A stretch of DNA of 16,859 nucleotides from an uncultured Rikenella sp. (GCF_910579375.1 NZ_CAJTUJ010000032.1:1-16859); one strand, 5' to 3'. Shown: positions 6,188 through 13,745, numbered from the stretch's first letter. Made by a program: numbers and translations. Notes: generated by a model not told the origin, from the sequence alone.

Positions 6188-6637
6188 TTAAGAGTGTTTT
6201 ACATGAGTTAGCAAATCATCGGGTCGTTTATTCAGATAATGGTTTTCGCGTTCGCGCATTTTGGCCGCATCGGTTTCGGTTTTGTCCTTATATCCCGCCA
6301 AGTGCATGATTCCGTGGACGATAACCCGCAATAGTTCCACGTGGAACACCACCCCGAACTGCTCCGCATTGGCCCGCACCGTATCGACACTGATAAAGAG
6401 GTCGCCCGATAAGACCGAATCCGCCGTGTAGTCGAACGTGATGATATCCGTGTAGTAATCGTGCTGCAAATAACGCCGGTTCATCTCCAGGAGATAAGCG
6501 TCGCTGCAAAAAATCACGTGGATATCTCCCGTTCGAAACCCCTCCTCCGCCACCGCCGCCCGCACCCAGGCAGCCACCGCACGTTTGTGTCCCGCGATGT
6601 CGAACGTCGTATCTTCCGAATGAAACGCAATGGCCAT
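6188..6637 (-). CDS. ybeY: Endoribonuclease / rRNA maturation factor YbeY
   Basis: YbeY is a metal-dependent factor needed for 16S rRNA 3'-end maturation and 70S ribosome quality control in the cytoplasm. The 149-aa protein has TDIITFDY (63-70), the YbeY form of TDVLSFP, and the metal-binding motif VIVHGIMHLAGYKDK with His108 and His112. The third ligand, usually His in HGxxHLxGYDH, is Asp118 here; I recall the same KDK ending in other Bacteroidota YbeY proteins, so it is probably a lineage trait. It begins 24 nt after the EnvC-like gene and is probably the last gene of that operon. A near-perfect parS site (6333-6348) is embedded in codons for VFHVEL just before the metal motif. In related genomes ybeY commonly sits next to mnmG, as here. 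Confidence 0.95.
   Translation of the reverse strand: MAIAFHSEDTTFDIAGHKRAVAAWVRAAVAEEGFRTGDIHVIFCSDAYLLEMNRRYLQHDYYTDIITFDYTADSVLSGDLFISVDTVRANAEQFGVVFHVELLRVIVHGIMHLAGYKDKTETDAAKMRERENHYLNKRPDDLLTHVKHS
6333..6348. promoter_or_regulatory. parS site 3, inside ybeY
   Basis: AGTTCCACGTGGAACA differs from the palindromic parS at 3938 only at the first base (A for T). It is read in frame by ybeY on the minus strand (Phe-His-Val-Glu-Leu), so the gene must tolerate these residues. The core GTTCCACGTGGAAC is a complete 14-bp palindrome. Confidence 0.8.
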
Positions 6638-6661
6638 AATAATTCAGTCTTTGTGATGAAA

Positions 6662-7867
6662 TTATCGTTTCAGCCAACTCTCCGGGTTCAGATTATCGCT
6701 CTCTTTCCAGAGTTCGAAGTGGATCGTCGCCTGCTGGTCGGCCGGTGCTTTGGCTACCGTCCCGATCGCCGCCCCTTCGATCACCCGTTCGCCTTCGCGC
6801 ACGAAGACCGAATCCAGGTTGGCATAAATCGTCAAATAAGAGCCGTGCCGCACCATGACGGACATCCCGAGCCCCGGAAAAAAGAAGACCTTCCGCACCT
6901 CTCCCTCGAAAATGCACTGCACTTGGCTCCCCGCCCGAGCCGCCAGGTTAATCCCTTTGTTATTGACCTTCACCCCCTTCTGATCCGGATGGTCGTGCAC
7001 CCCGTACCGTCCCACCATCACACCGTCCACCGGTCGCATCAAAGCCCCTTTCCGAGCCTCGAAACGCCGGGTCAGAGCCGAATCGTCGCTTTTAGCCTGC
7101 GTCGAACCCGTTCCTTTTTTCGCATTCGCCGCACTACTCTTTTTCCTCACCTCCTTCTCCACCTCCTGTTGCAACCGACGCTCCAACTCCGCCACCTGTC
7201 TCCGCCGTTTATCCGCTTCGGCGAGCAGCTCTTTCTCTTTTCCTTTCAACGCACTCTGCGTACGCTTCAACTGACCGCGCTCCTCCTCCAGCCGAACCAG
7301 CTCGGCCGCATGCTGCTGCCTCAATCCGTCGAGCCGACTTTTCCGTTCGTCCAGCGCCGTCGCCTCGCTCTTCAGCCGCGCCGCCAAAGTCTGCAACTCG
7401 ACCGCCTTTCGCTCCATATCGGCGCTGATTCGTTTAACATAATAAAGTCTCCGTGCAGCGTCTGAAAAGTCGTGCGCCGAGAGGACGAACGAAAGAAAGC
7501 TATTATGGCGATAATTCTTGTATGCGATTCGGATAAGTGCTGAGTATCTGTCTCTTAAGAGATCGTACCTTTTTTGGAGTTCGACGAGTTGCCGCGCCTT
7601 GAGGCTCAAGTCTCCGGAAAGGGTTCCCATCTCGGTTTCGATGCCCTGAACGATCGACTGCCGGTTTTCCAATTTGGTTCCGATCAACTTCAGGTTGTCG
7701 AGCGTCGCTCCCTGCTCTTTTCGGGTATCTCCGACCAGCCGGTTGATGCGTGCGATCTCGGCCTCGGCCCGTCGGATCCGATCCTTCACGTCGTCGCCCC
7801 TCCCCGATCCCGGAACCAGAAGCAAGACGGCCGCAGCTATGGAAAAGAGTCGCCCTTTCATGGTCAT
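6662..7867 (-). CDS. EnvC-like murein hydrolase activator (coiled coil plus degenerate LytM/M23 domain)
   Basis: EnvC-family proteins sit in the periplasm and switch on N-acetylmuramyl-L-alanine amidases that split septal peptidoglycan. From the ATG at 7867 the protein is 401 aa: signal peptide (MKGRLFSIAAAVLLLVPGSG), a long coiled coil rich in Glu/Lys/Arg/Leu/Gln (about residues 25-245), a low-complexity linker, and a C-terminal M23/LytM domain. The zinc ligands of active M23 enzymes are largely missing: the usual HxxxD appears as NNKGINL, the usual Tyr-Ala-His as YANL, and only the His of IHFELW remains. That is the hallmark of an activator, not a hydrolase. The start codon overlaps the stop of the TPR gene in an ATGA; an ATG 6 nt further in (7861) is an alternative. 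An in-frame opening as far up as 7954 lies inside the TPR gene and is not a credible start. Confidence 0.9.
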   Translation of the reverse strand: MTMKGRLFSIAAAVLLLVPGSGRGDDVKDRIRRAEAEIARINRLVGDTRKEQGATLDNLKLIGTKLENRQSIVQGIETEMGTLSGDLSLKARQLVELQKRYDLLRDRYSALIRIAYKNYRHNSFLSFVLSAHDFSDAARRLYYVKRISADMERKAVELQTLAARLKSEATALDERKSRLDGLRQQHAAELVRLEEERGQLKRTQSALKGKEKELLAEADKRRRQVAELERRLQQEVEKEVRKKSSAANAKKGTGSTQAKSDDSALTRRFEARKGALMRPVDGVMVGRYGVHDHPDQKGVKVNNKGINLAARAGSQVQCIFEGEVRKVFFFPGLGMSVMVRHGSYLTIYANLDSVFVREGERVIEGAAIGTVAKAPADQQATIHFELWKESDNLNPESWLKR

Positions 7868-9582
7868 TTTTTCCCGTTTTCGGCCGCCTCCAACCGTTTG
7901 AGCCGCTCTTCGATCTTCCGCCCGTCGGCTCCCGCCTCCAAAGCCCGCTGCCAATAGGTTTTGGCCATAAAATACTCGTTCAGCGCAAACAGGATATCGC
8001 CGTAATGCAGGAAAAGCTCCGCACTCCCCTCCGCATCCATCACCAACGCCTGCCGCATCAGCTCCCTGGCCTCCTCATACCGCCCGAGCCGATAGAGCAC
8101 CCACGCCTTCGTATCGAGAATCGTAGCGCTCTGCGGCGTCAATTCATTGGCTCGGGTCGCCATCCGCAAGGCCCGCTCCAGCTCCTTCCCCTCTTCGCTC
8201 AGGTAATAGGCGAAATTGTTCAGCAACATCGCCCGGTCGGGGGCCAATTTCAAGGCCCGTTCGTAGTATTTGTAAGCCTCCTTGTTGTTTCCGCGCAAGT
8301 GGGCCATATCGCCGCAGAAACTCAACGCTTCGCTCGTAATCGAGTCGTTGGTCGAATAACCGATCACCTCGCGCGCCGCTTCGATCGCTCCGAGCGTATC
8401 GCTCCGCTGGAAACAAACCGCCAACCGCATCATCCCCAACTCCGGATCGTTCGGAAAACGATCCTGTGCCTCAGCCAGATAACGATCCACCGTATCCGCC
8501 AACCCGCGATGCTGGGCCACAGCGATCGCCAATTGGTAGAGCGAAGCGGAAGCATCCCCCTCCCCGATCCACTGCGCCAGATGCTCCAGTGCCGTCTCCG
8601 CCTGTCCCCCGTAGATGAGGTGTTGAGCATAAAAATCGCGCGCCAGCTCCTCCTTCGGTGCCGACCAGAACACCGCGTCCGCCAACCGCGCCATATAGAC
8701 AAAATAACGTCTGTAAAGCTCCGGCGACCGTCCCAGATAGGTGCCGAAATAGTCCACTTTAGCCTGCAACGGGAACGCAGGATGGGCGAAAACGGGTATC
8801 AACGCCTCCGGAAACTCCGGCCACTGGTCTTTGATCCGGTAGTACTCCGCCAGCGCAATCCGCGGCCCCACGCTCGTCGAGTCGATCGCGATCGCCCGCC
8901 GATAGTTCTCCAACGCCACGCTGTCGCGTCGCAGCGCAGCCGCCAACTCGGCGAGCTGGATCCGGAAAGCGCTCTCGTCCGGCAGCTCCTCGCACACCCG
9001 GGCCATATAGTCGTACGCCTCGGCATAGCGTTCCGCGCGAATCAAAGCTTGCCGCTTCATTTCAATCGTCCGGGGCTGCCATCCGCTGCGCGCCTGCAAC
9101 GTATCCAGCAGGACGATCGCCTCGCCCGGCATCCCCCGCTCCAGCCTCAAGGCAGCGAGCATCGAAAGGGTCTCCAGATTCGAAGAATCCTGCCGAAAAA
9201 GCTCCGTAAACAAGCCGTCCGCCCCCGCATAGTCGCCCGAAAGGGCCAGCAACCGGGCATAATTATCGGCGTATTCCACACACTCCGGATCGATCTCGTA
9301 AGCCCGCCGTCCATAGCGCAACGCCGTCTCCGGTTCGCCGATCATCCGGGCGATTCCCGACAGCCGATAGTACGAGGCGGCATGTTCCGGCACCTCGCGC
9401 AGAGCCGCTTCGTAACACTGCGCCGCTTCGCGCAACGTCCCGAGATTCTGGCGCTTGACCCCCTCCAGATAGAGCCTCGACGCCTCTTCCAGCCGCCCCG
9501 TCCCATGCTCGCGCCCGGCCCCCGAAGAGACGCCGGCAACCATCGCCAAAAGGGCGACCAACAGGTATTTTCTCCTTCTCAT
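7864..9582 (-). CDS. Exported tetratricopeptide-repeat protein (572 aa)
   Basis: From the ATG at 9582 the protein starts MRRRKYLLVALLAMVAGVSS, a clear cleavable signal peptide without a lipobox Cys, so it is probably periplasmic. The rest is helical TPR repeats: an N-terminal block (for example AAQCYEAALREVPEHAASYY and YGRRAYEIDPECVEYADNYA), a more diverged middle, and a C-terminal block (KYYERALKLAPDRAMLLNNF, RMATRANELTPQSATILDTK, TYWQRALEAGADGRK). Such proteins act as scaffolds; the partner is unknown, but the gene is sandwiched between dut and the EnvC-like gene, a conserved Bacteroidales arrangement. The start is 7 nt after the dut stop. Upstream in-frame codons to 9684 lie inside dut and would bury the signal peptide, so I reject them. 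The stop overlaps the next start (ATGA), suggesting translational coupling. Confidence 0.9.
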   Translation of the reverse strand: MRRRKYLLVALLAMVAGVSSGAGREHGTGRLEEASRLYLEGVKRQNLGTLREAAQCYEAALREVPEHAASYYRLSGIARMIGEPETALRYGRRAYEIDPECVEYADNYARLLALSGDYAGADGLFTELFRQDSSNLETLSMLAALRLERGMPGEAIVLLDTLQARSGWQPRTIEMKRQALIRAERYAEAYDYMARVCEELPDESAFRIQLAELAAALRRDSVALENYRRAIAIDSTSVGPRIALAEYYRIKDQWPEFPEALIPVFAHPAFPLQAKVDYFGTYLGRSPELYRRYFVYMARLADAVFWSAPKEELARDFYAQHLIYGGQAETALEHLAQWIGEGDASASLYQLAIAVAQHRGLADTVDRYLAEAQDRFPNDPELGMMRLAVCFQRSDTLGAIEAAREVIGYSTNDSITSEALSFCGDMAHLRGNNKEAYKYYERALKLAPDRAMLLNNFAYYLSEEGKELERALRMATRANELTPQSATILDTKAWVLYRLGRYEEARELMRQALVMDAEGSAELFLHYGDILFALNEYFMAKTYWQRALEAGADGRKIEERLKRLEAAENGKK

Positions 9583-9589
9583 GCTCACG

Positions 9590-10027
9590 TTATTTAACCC
9601 CTGTCGAGCCGAAACCGCCCTCTCCGCGCCGCGTCTCGTCCAGCACGACCGCCTCTTCCCACGCCAGCCGTTCGTAACGGGCAAAAACCAGTTGCGCCAC
9701 TCGCTCGCCCGGCTGCATCTCGAACGGTTCGTTCGACAGATTGACTAACAGGACTTTCAGTTCCCCCCGGTAATCCGGATCGATCGTCCCCGGCGAATTG
9801 ATGACGGTAATCCCATGCTTGGCAGCCAGTCCGCTCCGAGGTCGCACCTGAATCTCGTACCCCTCCGGAATCTGGAAATAGAGCCCCGTCGGCACCATCA
9901 CCCGCTCCAGCGGCCCGATGGTGATCGGTTCGAGCGTATGGGCCCGCACGTCGAGCCCCACAGCCTGGGCGGTTTCGTATGCCGGCAGCGGATTCCCCGA
10001 CCGGTTGATTACCTTTACTTTTTCCAT
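9590..10027 (-). CDS. dut: dUTP diphosphatase (dUTPase)
   Basis: Dut hydrolyses dUTP to dUMP and pyrophosphate, keeping uracil out of DNA and feeding dTMP synthesis. The 145-aa trimeric-type sequence has all five motifs: GLDVRA (24-29), the phosphate-binding PRSGLAAKHGI (63-73), GTIDPDYRGE (80-89, with the catalytic-site Asp region), GERVAQLVF (107-115) and the C-terminal lid RRGEGGFGSTG (133-143). It overlaps the end of the flippase gene by 13 nt and ends 7 nt before the TPR gene, so it is clearly a member of the operon. Confidence 0.98.
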   Translation of the reverse strand: MEKVKVINRSGNPLPAYETAQAVGLDVRAHTLEPITIGPLERVMVPTGLYFQIPEGYEIQVRPRSGLAAKHGITVINSPGTIDPDYRGELKVLLVNLSNEPFEMQPGERVAQLVFARYERLAWEEAVVLDETRRGEGGFGSTGVK

Positions 10028-11460
10028 AACGTAGCTATTTTTCGTCCTCCGAACTCCAGCCTAAAGGCGACGAGGAGATAGATCAAAAGTAGTAAAAAAT
10101 CGAGTGTCACCCGCCCCCAGCCCGGCAAAAGGGCCGTGGCATACGAGAGACCGAAAATCGCCCCCCCAAAAAGGAAATAGAAGCCGATCCGCCGCAAATC
10201 GAACGGCACGGGAAAATATTTCCGACACAGGAAATAGCTGGCCGCCACCATCGCCAGCATCGACACGACCCGCGCCACCGCCGCCCCGTGATAGCCCATC
10301 GAAGGAATCAGCAGGAGGTTGAGCACCAATGTAATCGCCACGCCCGAACCGGTGATGTAGATCGCCACCCTCGTCTTGTCGGCCGCCTTGTACCAGAACG
10401 AGAGGTTGACCAGAATCCCCGCCAGCAGGTTGGCCAGCAGCAAAAGCGGCAGAATGCCCATCCCGCTCCGGAAATCCGACCCCACGATATAAGCGAACTC
10501 GCGGGCAAAGAGCGAAAGCACCAAAAAGATCGCGATACCGGCGATCGTAAAATACTTCGTCGCCTCGGCATTGGCCGTCCGGAAATCCTCCTTCGAGAAG
10601 CCCTGCAAGAAGAAGGGTTCCGCCCCGAGGGTATAAATCTGGCGAAAAATCATCAGCAGAGCGGCAATCTTAGCCACCGCCGTATAGACCCCCAACTCGG
10701 CATCGGCAATCTCGACCGGCAACATGAAGTAGATCAGCTGCCGATCGATAAAGTCGCCCGCCACGCCCATAATACCGGCCATCATGAGCGGTATGGAATA
10801 GGTGAAAATGCTCCGCAGCAGGCGCGTCGAAAAAGCGGTCGAAAGCAACCTCAGGCTGTGCGGCAAGAGCAGCAGCAGAGAGACCGTACTGGCGATCAGA
10901 TTGGCCGCCACCACCCACAACGGGCTCTCCACCGCCCCCGGCACGCGGGAGTAGAACCACACGCAGGCCGCCACATTGACCCCCACCCCCGTCACATTGA
11001 CCACCGTATAGTAAACGGCCTTCCCCTCCTCGCGCAACGCCGCGAGCGGAATCGCCGCCACATTGTCCACCACGATCAGGGCCGTCATCGCCGCGATACA
11101 GACCGGGTCGAGCCGCATCACCTCCGCCAGCTCTCCGTTGCAGACAGCCATAATCACGCCGAAAAGCGTGGCCATCAACGCCACCGTCCCCCACGTCGTG
11201 GTGAAAAGCCTGCGTTTTTCGCCCAACGTCTGACACTTCGCCGCATAGCGGAAATACCCGGTCGCCAAACCCATAGTCAGCACCACATTGGCAAACGGAA
11301 TGATCCCGTAGAGCAGATTGACCTGCCCGTAGACCTGTTCGGTGAGGATGCGGGTCAAATACGGCGTCAGCAGGTAGTTCAGAAACTTAGACAGAATGGC
11401 GCTGACTCCGTAGACCGCTGTCTGCGAAGCCAGTTTCCGAAGTATGTGGGCCGCTGCCAT
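10015..11460 (-). CDS. Polysaccharide/oligosaccharide flippase (Wzx/MATE-like, MurJ-type superfamily)
   Basis: This is an integral membrane protein of 481 aa with a chain of hydrophobic segments throughout, consistent with the 12-14 helices of the polysaccharide-biosynthesis exporter family. Family-like features are the N-terminal VYGVSAILSKFLNYLLTPYLTRIL, charged residues on membrane helices, and the DFIDRQLIYFMLP segment (about 236-248) following a SIPLMMAGIMG helix. Such proteins flip lipid-linked glycans from the cytoplasmic to the periplasmic face. The substrate cannot be read from the sequence, and no glycosyltransferases are adjacent. It follows the LuxE-like gene by 7 nt and overlaps dut by 13 nt. 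A flippase-dut-TPR-EnvC order is common in Bacteroidales, so it may have a housekeeping envelope role instead of making a strain-specific capsule. Confidence 0.9.
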   Translation of the reverse strand: MAAAHILRKLASQTAVYGVSAILSKFLNYLLTPYLTRILTEQVYGQVNLLYGIIPFANVVLTMGLATGYFRYAAKCQTLGEKRRLFTTTWGTVALMATLFGVIMAVCNGELAEVMRLDPVCIAAMTALIVVDNVAAIPLAALREEGKAVYYTVVNVTGVGVNVAACVWFYSRVPGAVESPLWVVAANLIASTVSLLLLLPHSLRLLSTAFSTRLLRSIFTYSIPLMMAGIMGVAGDFIDRQLIYFMLPVEIADAELGVYTAVAKIAALLMIFRQIYTLGAEPFFLQGFSKEDFRTANAEATKYFTIAGIAIFLVLSLFAREFAYIVGSDFRSGMGILPLLLLANLLAGILVNLSFWYKAADKTRVAIYITGSGVAITLVLNLLLIPSMGYHGAAVARVVSMLAMVAASYFLCRKYFPVPFDLRRIGFYFLFGGAIFGLSYATALLPGWGRVTLDFLLLLIYLLVAFRLEFGGRKIATLWKK

Positions 11461-11467
11461 AGCTCTT

Positions 11468-12469
11468 CTATTCGATCAACATGTTACATCCCCGAAGTTG
11501 CGCCCCCTCGATCCGTCCTAAGACTCGGAACGCGCCGTCGTCGTACACAATCCCTCGATCCTGTATCGCCAGGAACGAGCAAGAATACAAATTGGCTAAA
11601 TCAATGATATTCAAGCCGCCCATCTTCTCCGCCTCGAGCGGTTGCAACGGGCTCTGTAAATCACACGTCGAAACCCGCATCCACGGCGGACAGCGAAACA
11701 GCCCCTCTCCCGTCGAATAGGCCTGCGAGAGCAGTTCCGTCATCCCGTATTCCGAATGGATTGCCCCGACCCCGAAAGTCCGTTTCAATGTTTCGTGCAT
11801 TGTTTCACGTGAAACCTCGCGCCTGCGCCCCTTCATCCCGCCCGTCTCCATCACGACGGCATCGGTCGGCAAATGTAATTCAATCCCTTGATTAGAAAGA
11901 TATTCCGCATAATCCAGCAACGCAAAAGCCACCCCGATCAGTAAAATTTTCTCCCCCTTTTGCGAAGCAGCCGTCAGGTCGGCGGTCAGTTTGTCGTGGT
12001 CGTACAGATAAAAACCGCCGCAAGCCCTATTTTTTGCCTGCAACCGCTCGACCATCCAGATCAACGACGACCCCGTTCGCTCCAAATACGACGGCAACAG
12101 GGCAAAGATACTCCACCCCTCCGCAAGGCCGTAAAAATGACCGAAACCGCGCGTAAACGCCTCGTCGTACAACGCCGTCGAAGCCACATAGTGCCGACTC
12201 GTTTCACTGCCCGTCGTCCCGCTGCTGGTAAAGACCGTTTCCGGCTCAAGGTCGCTCGCCGCGCTCCATATCCGATGGGTTTTGAAAAACTCCACCGGCA
12301 GGTACGGAATACGCTTTATATCAGTGACTTCAAACGGATTTAACCCCAACAATTCGATATACCGCCTGTATGGCTCGCAAGCCGAAGCCTGAAAGCGGAA
12401 CACCTCCAACGCCAGCGCCTCGTCGAACCGCTCCGAAGCAAAAATCCGTTCTTGTAGCGCAACAGCCAT
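11468..12469 (-). CDS. LuxE/PaaK-like acyl-protein synthetase (ANL superfamily)
   Basis: The 333-aa protein resembles LuxE, the fatty-acyl-protein synthetase subunit of bacterial luciferase operons. An adenylation-type motif TVFTSSGTTGSETSRHY (nucleotide-binding SSGTTGS, about 82-88) is followed by LuxE-like segments: LPSYLERTGSSLIWMVERL, a GMTELLSQAY turn (about 240-250) and a C-terminus ending LRGCNMLIE. The Cys six residues from the end (Cys328) matches the position of the acyl-accepting Cys described near the C-terminus of LuxE. Activation of a carboxylic acid as an adenylate and transfer through this Cys is inferred. No luxA, B, C or D is present, so bioluminescence is not implied. The ATG at 12469 overlaps the hflX stop by one base (TGATG); a TTG one codon earlier is a less likely start. 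A parS site is embedded at 11801-11816. It is probably co-translated with hflX and the flippase. Confidence 0.83.
   Translation of the reverse strand: MAVALQERIFASERFDEALALEVFRFQASACEPYRRYIELLGLNPFEVTDIKRIPYLPVEFFKTHRIWSAASDLEPETVFTSSGTTGSETSRHYVASTALYDEAFTRGFGHFYGLAEGWSIFALLPSYLERTGSSLIWMVERLQAKNRACGGFYLYDHDKLTADLTAASQKGEKILLIGVAFALLDYAEYLSNQGIELHLPTDAVVMETGGMKGRRREVSRETMHETLKRTFGVGAIHSEYGMTELLSQAYSTGEGLFRCPPWMRVSTCDLQSPLQPLEAEKMGGLNIIDLANLYSCSFLAIQDRGIVYDDGAFRVLGRIEGAQLRGCNMLIE
11801..11816. promoter_or_regulatory. parS site 4, inside the luxE-like gene
   Basis: TGTTTCACGTGAAACC matches the B. subtilis-type parS TGTTTCACGTGAAACA at 15 of 16 positions (last base C). The 14-bp core GTTTCACGTGAAAC is a perfect palindrome identical to the Streptomyces-type core. 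In frame on the minus strand it encodes Val-Ser-Arg-Glu-Thr. It is 5.4 kb from site 3. Confidence 0.82.
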
Positions 12470-13662
12470 CAATACAGGTAGTTATTAAACGGATATCGTC
12501 CCTCGTGAATCTCCCGCACCATGCCGTACAAATCCTTCCGCAACCGATCGATATTGATCCGCTCGGCCGCCGAGATGAAGATACACGGCACCCCCTCGTT
12601 CCTTGCCATCCAGCTCCGCTGGAGCTGTTCGAGCGTCCAGTTCTCGCGCGTTTCGGGCAACAGGTCATCCGCCTCCTTCTCGACATAGGTATAGGCATCT
12701 ATCTTATTGAATATCAAAAAGACCGGTTTATCCCCCGCCCCGATCTCCCGCAGCGTCCGATTGACCACCGCGATCTGATCCTCGAAATTGGGATGCGAAA
12801 TATCGACCACATGGAGCAGCAAATCGGCCTCCCTCACCTCATCGAGCGTCGATTTGAACGACTCCACCAGCTGCGTCGGCAACTTGCGGATAAATCCCAC
12901 CGTATCGGACAACAGGAAAGGCAGATTTTCGAGCACCACCTTCCTCACCGTCGTATCGAGCGTCGCGAAGAGCTTGTTTTCGGCAAAAACGTCGCTCTTG
13001 CTCAGGAGGTTCATCAGAGTCGATTTCCCGACATTGGTATACCCCACCAACGCCACCCGCACCAACGATCCCCGTCCGCTGCGCTGCGTCGCCATCTGGC
13101 GATCCACCTTGACCAGCTGCTCCTTGAGCCGGGCGATGCGGTCGCGAATGATCCGGCGGTCGGTTTCGATCTCCCGCTCCCCTGCCCCGCCGCGGGTTCC
13201 CGTCCCCCCGCGTTGCCGTTCGAGGTGCGTCCACATCCCGCTCAACCGCGGCAACAGATACTGCAACTGCGCCAGCTCGACCTGCGTCTTGGCATAGGCC
13301 GTCGTGGCCCGCTGGGCGAAAATATCGAGGATCAGCCTCGTCCGGTCCAGAATCCGAACCCCCAATTCGCGTTCGAGATTCCGGGTCTGCGACGGCGAGA
13401 GTTCGTCGTCGAAAATCACCGTCCCGATCTCCTGTTCCTCCACATAGGCCTTGATTTCGCTCAATTTTCCGCTCCCCATAAAGGTTCGCTTGTCCGGCGC
13501 TGCCAACTTCTGCATAAAAGTCGCCGCCGTTTCGAATCCGGCCGTCTCGGCCAGAAACCGCAATTCGTCCAGATACTCCTCCGCCTCGCGCACCTCCTGC
13601 CGATCGCGAACGACCGTCGCGAGTACCACCCGTTCCGTCCGGTCGTCGACCGGTTTTTCCAT
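12469..13662 (-). CDS. hflX: GTPase HflX (ribosome-associated, Obg/HflX family)
   Basis: HflX is a GTPase that binds the 50S subunit and splits stalled or stress-arrested 70S ribosomes. From the ATG at 13662 it is 397 aa. Features in order: the HflX N-terminal domain with FMGSGKLSEIKAYVEE and ELSPSQTRNLERELGVRILD; the family-specific helix AKTQVELAQLQYLLPRLSGMW; the Gly/Arg loop RQRGGTGTRGGAGE; and the G domain with G1 GYTNVGKST (about 207-215), G3 DTVG (about 253) and G4 NKID (about 319). Two ATGs lie further upstream (13680 and 13686), and a TTG at 13704, but residues from MEKPVDD onward best fit the family start. A TAnnTTTG box lies at 13746-13753. The stop codon overlaps the next start, so hflX probably heads the operon down to ybeY. 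Confidence 0.96.
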   Translation of the reverse strand: MEKPVDDRTERVVLATVVRDRQEVREAEEYLDELRFLAETAGFETAATFMQKLAAPDKRTFMGSGKLSEIKAYVEEQEIGTVIFDDELSPSQTRNLERELGVRILDRTRLILDIFAQRATTAYAKTQVELAQLQYLLPRLSGMWTHLERQRGGTGTRGGAGEREIETDRRIIRDRIARLKEQLVKVDRQMATQRSGRGSLVRVALVGYTNVGKSTLMNLLSKSDVFAENKLFATLDTTVRKVVLENLPFLLSDTVGFIRKLPTQLVESFKSTLDEVREADLLLHVVDISHPNFEDQIAVVNRTLREIGAGDKPVFLIFNKIDAYTYVEKEADDLLPETRENWTLEQLQRSWMARNEGVPCIFISAAERINIDRLRKDLYGMVREIHEGRYPFNNYLY

Positions 13663-13745
13663 CGATTTTTCTTTTCCCATCCCCATCGAGAACAAAATAA
13701 GCAAGCGCCTCCGACCCCATCCGTGAGTTCTGCGACGCCCGCTTA

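Noticed and set aside
6514..6521. A fifth CACGTG-centred site as parS
   Set aside because: TCACGTGG here is flanked by AAAA and ATAT, so the required GTT/AAC arms are absent.
7750..9597. 615-codon open frame on the plus strand
   Set aside because: It lies entirely antisense to the TPR, EnvC and dut genes. Its translation is dominated by Arg, Pro, His and Gln, the usual mirror of GC-rich coding DNA.
11468..12469. Bioluminescence (lux) operon
   Set aside because: Only a LuxE-like gene is present; luciferase, reductase and thioesterase genes are absent.
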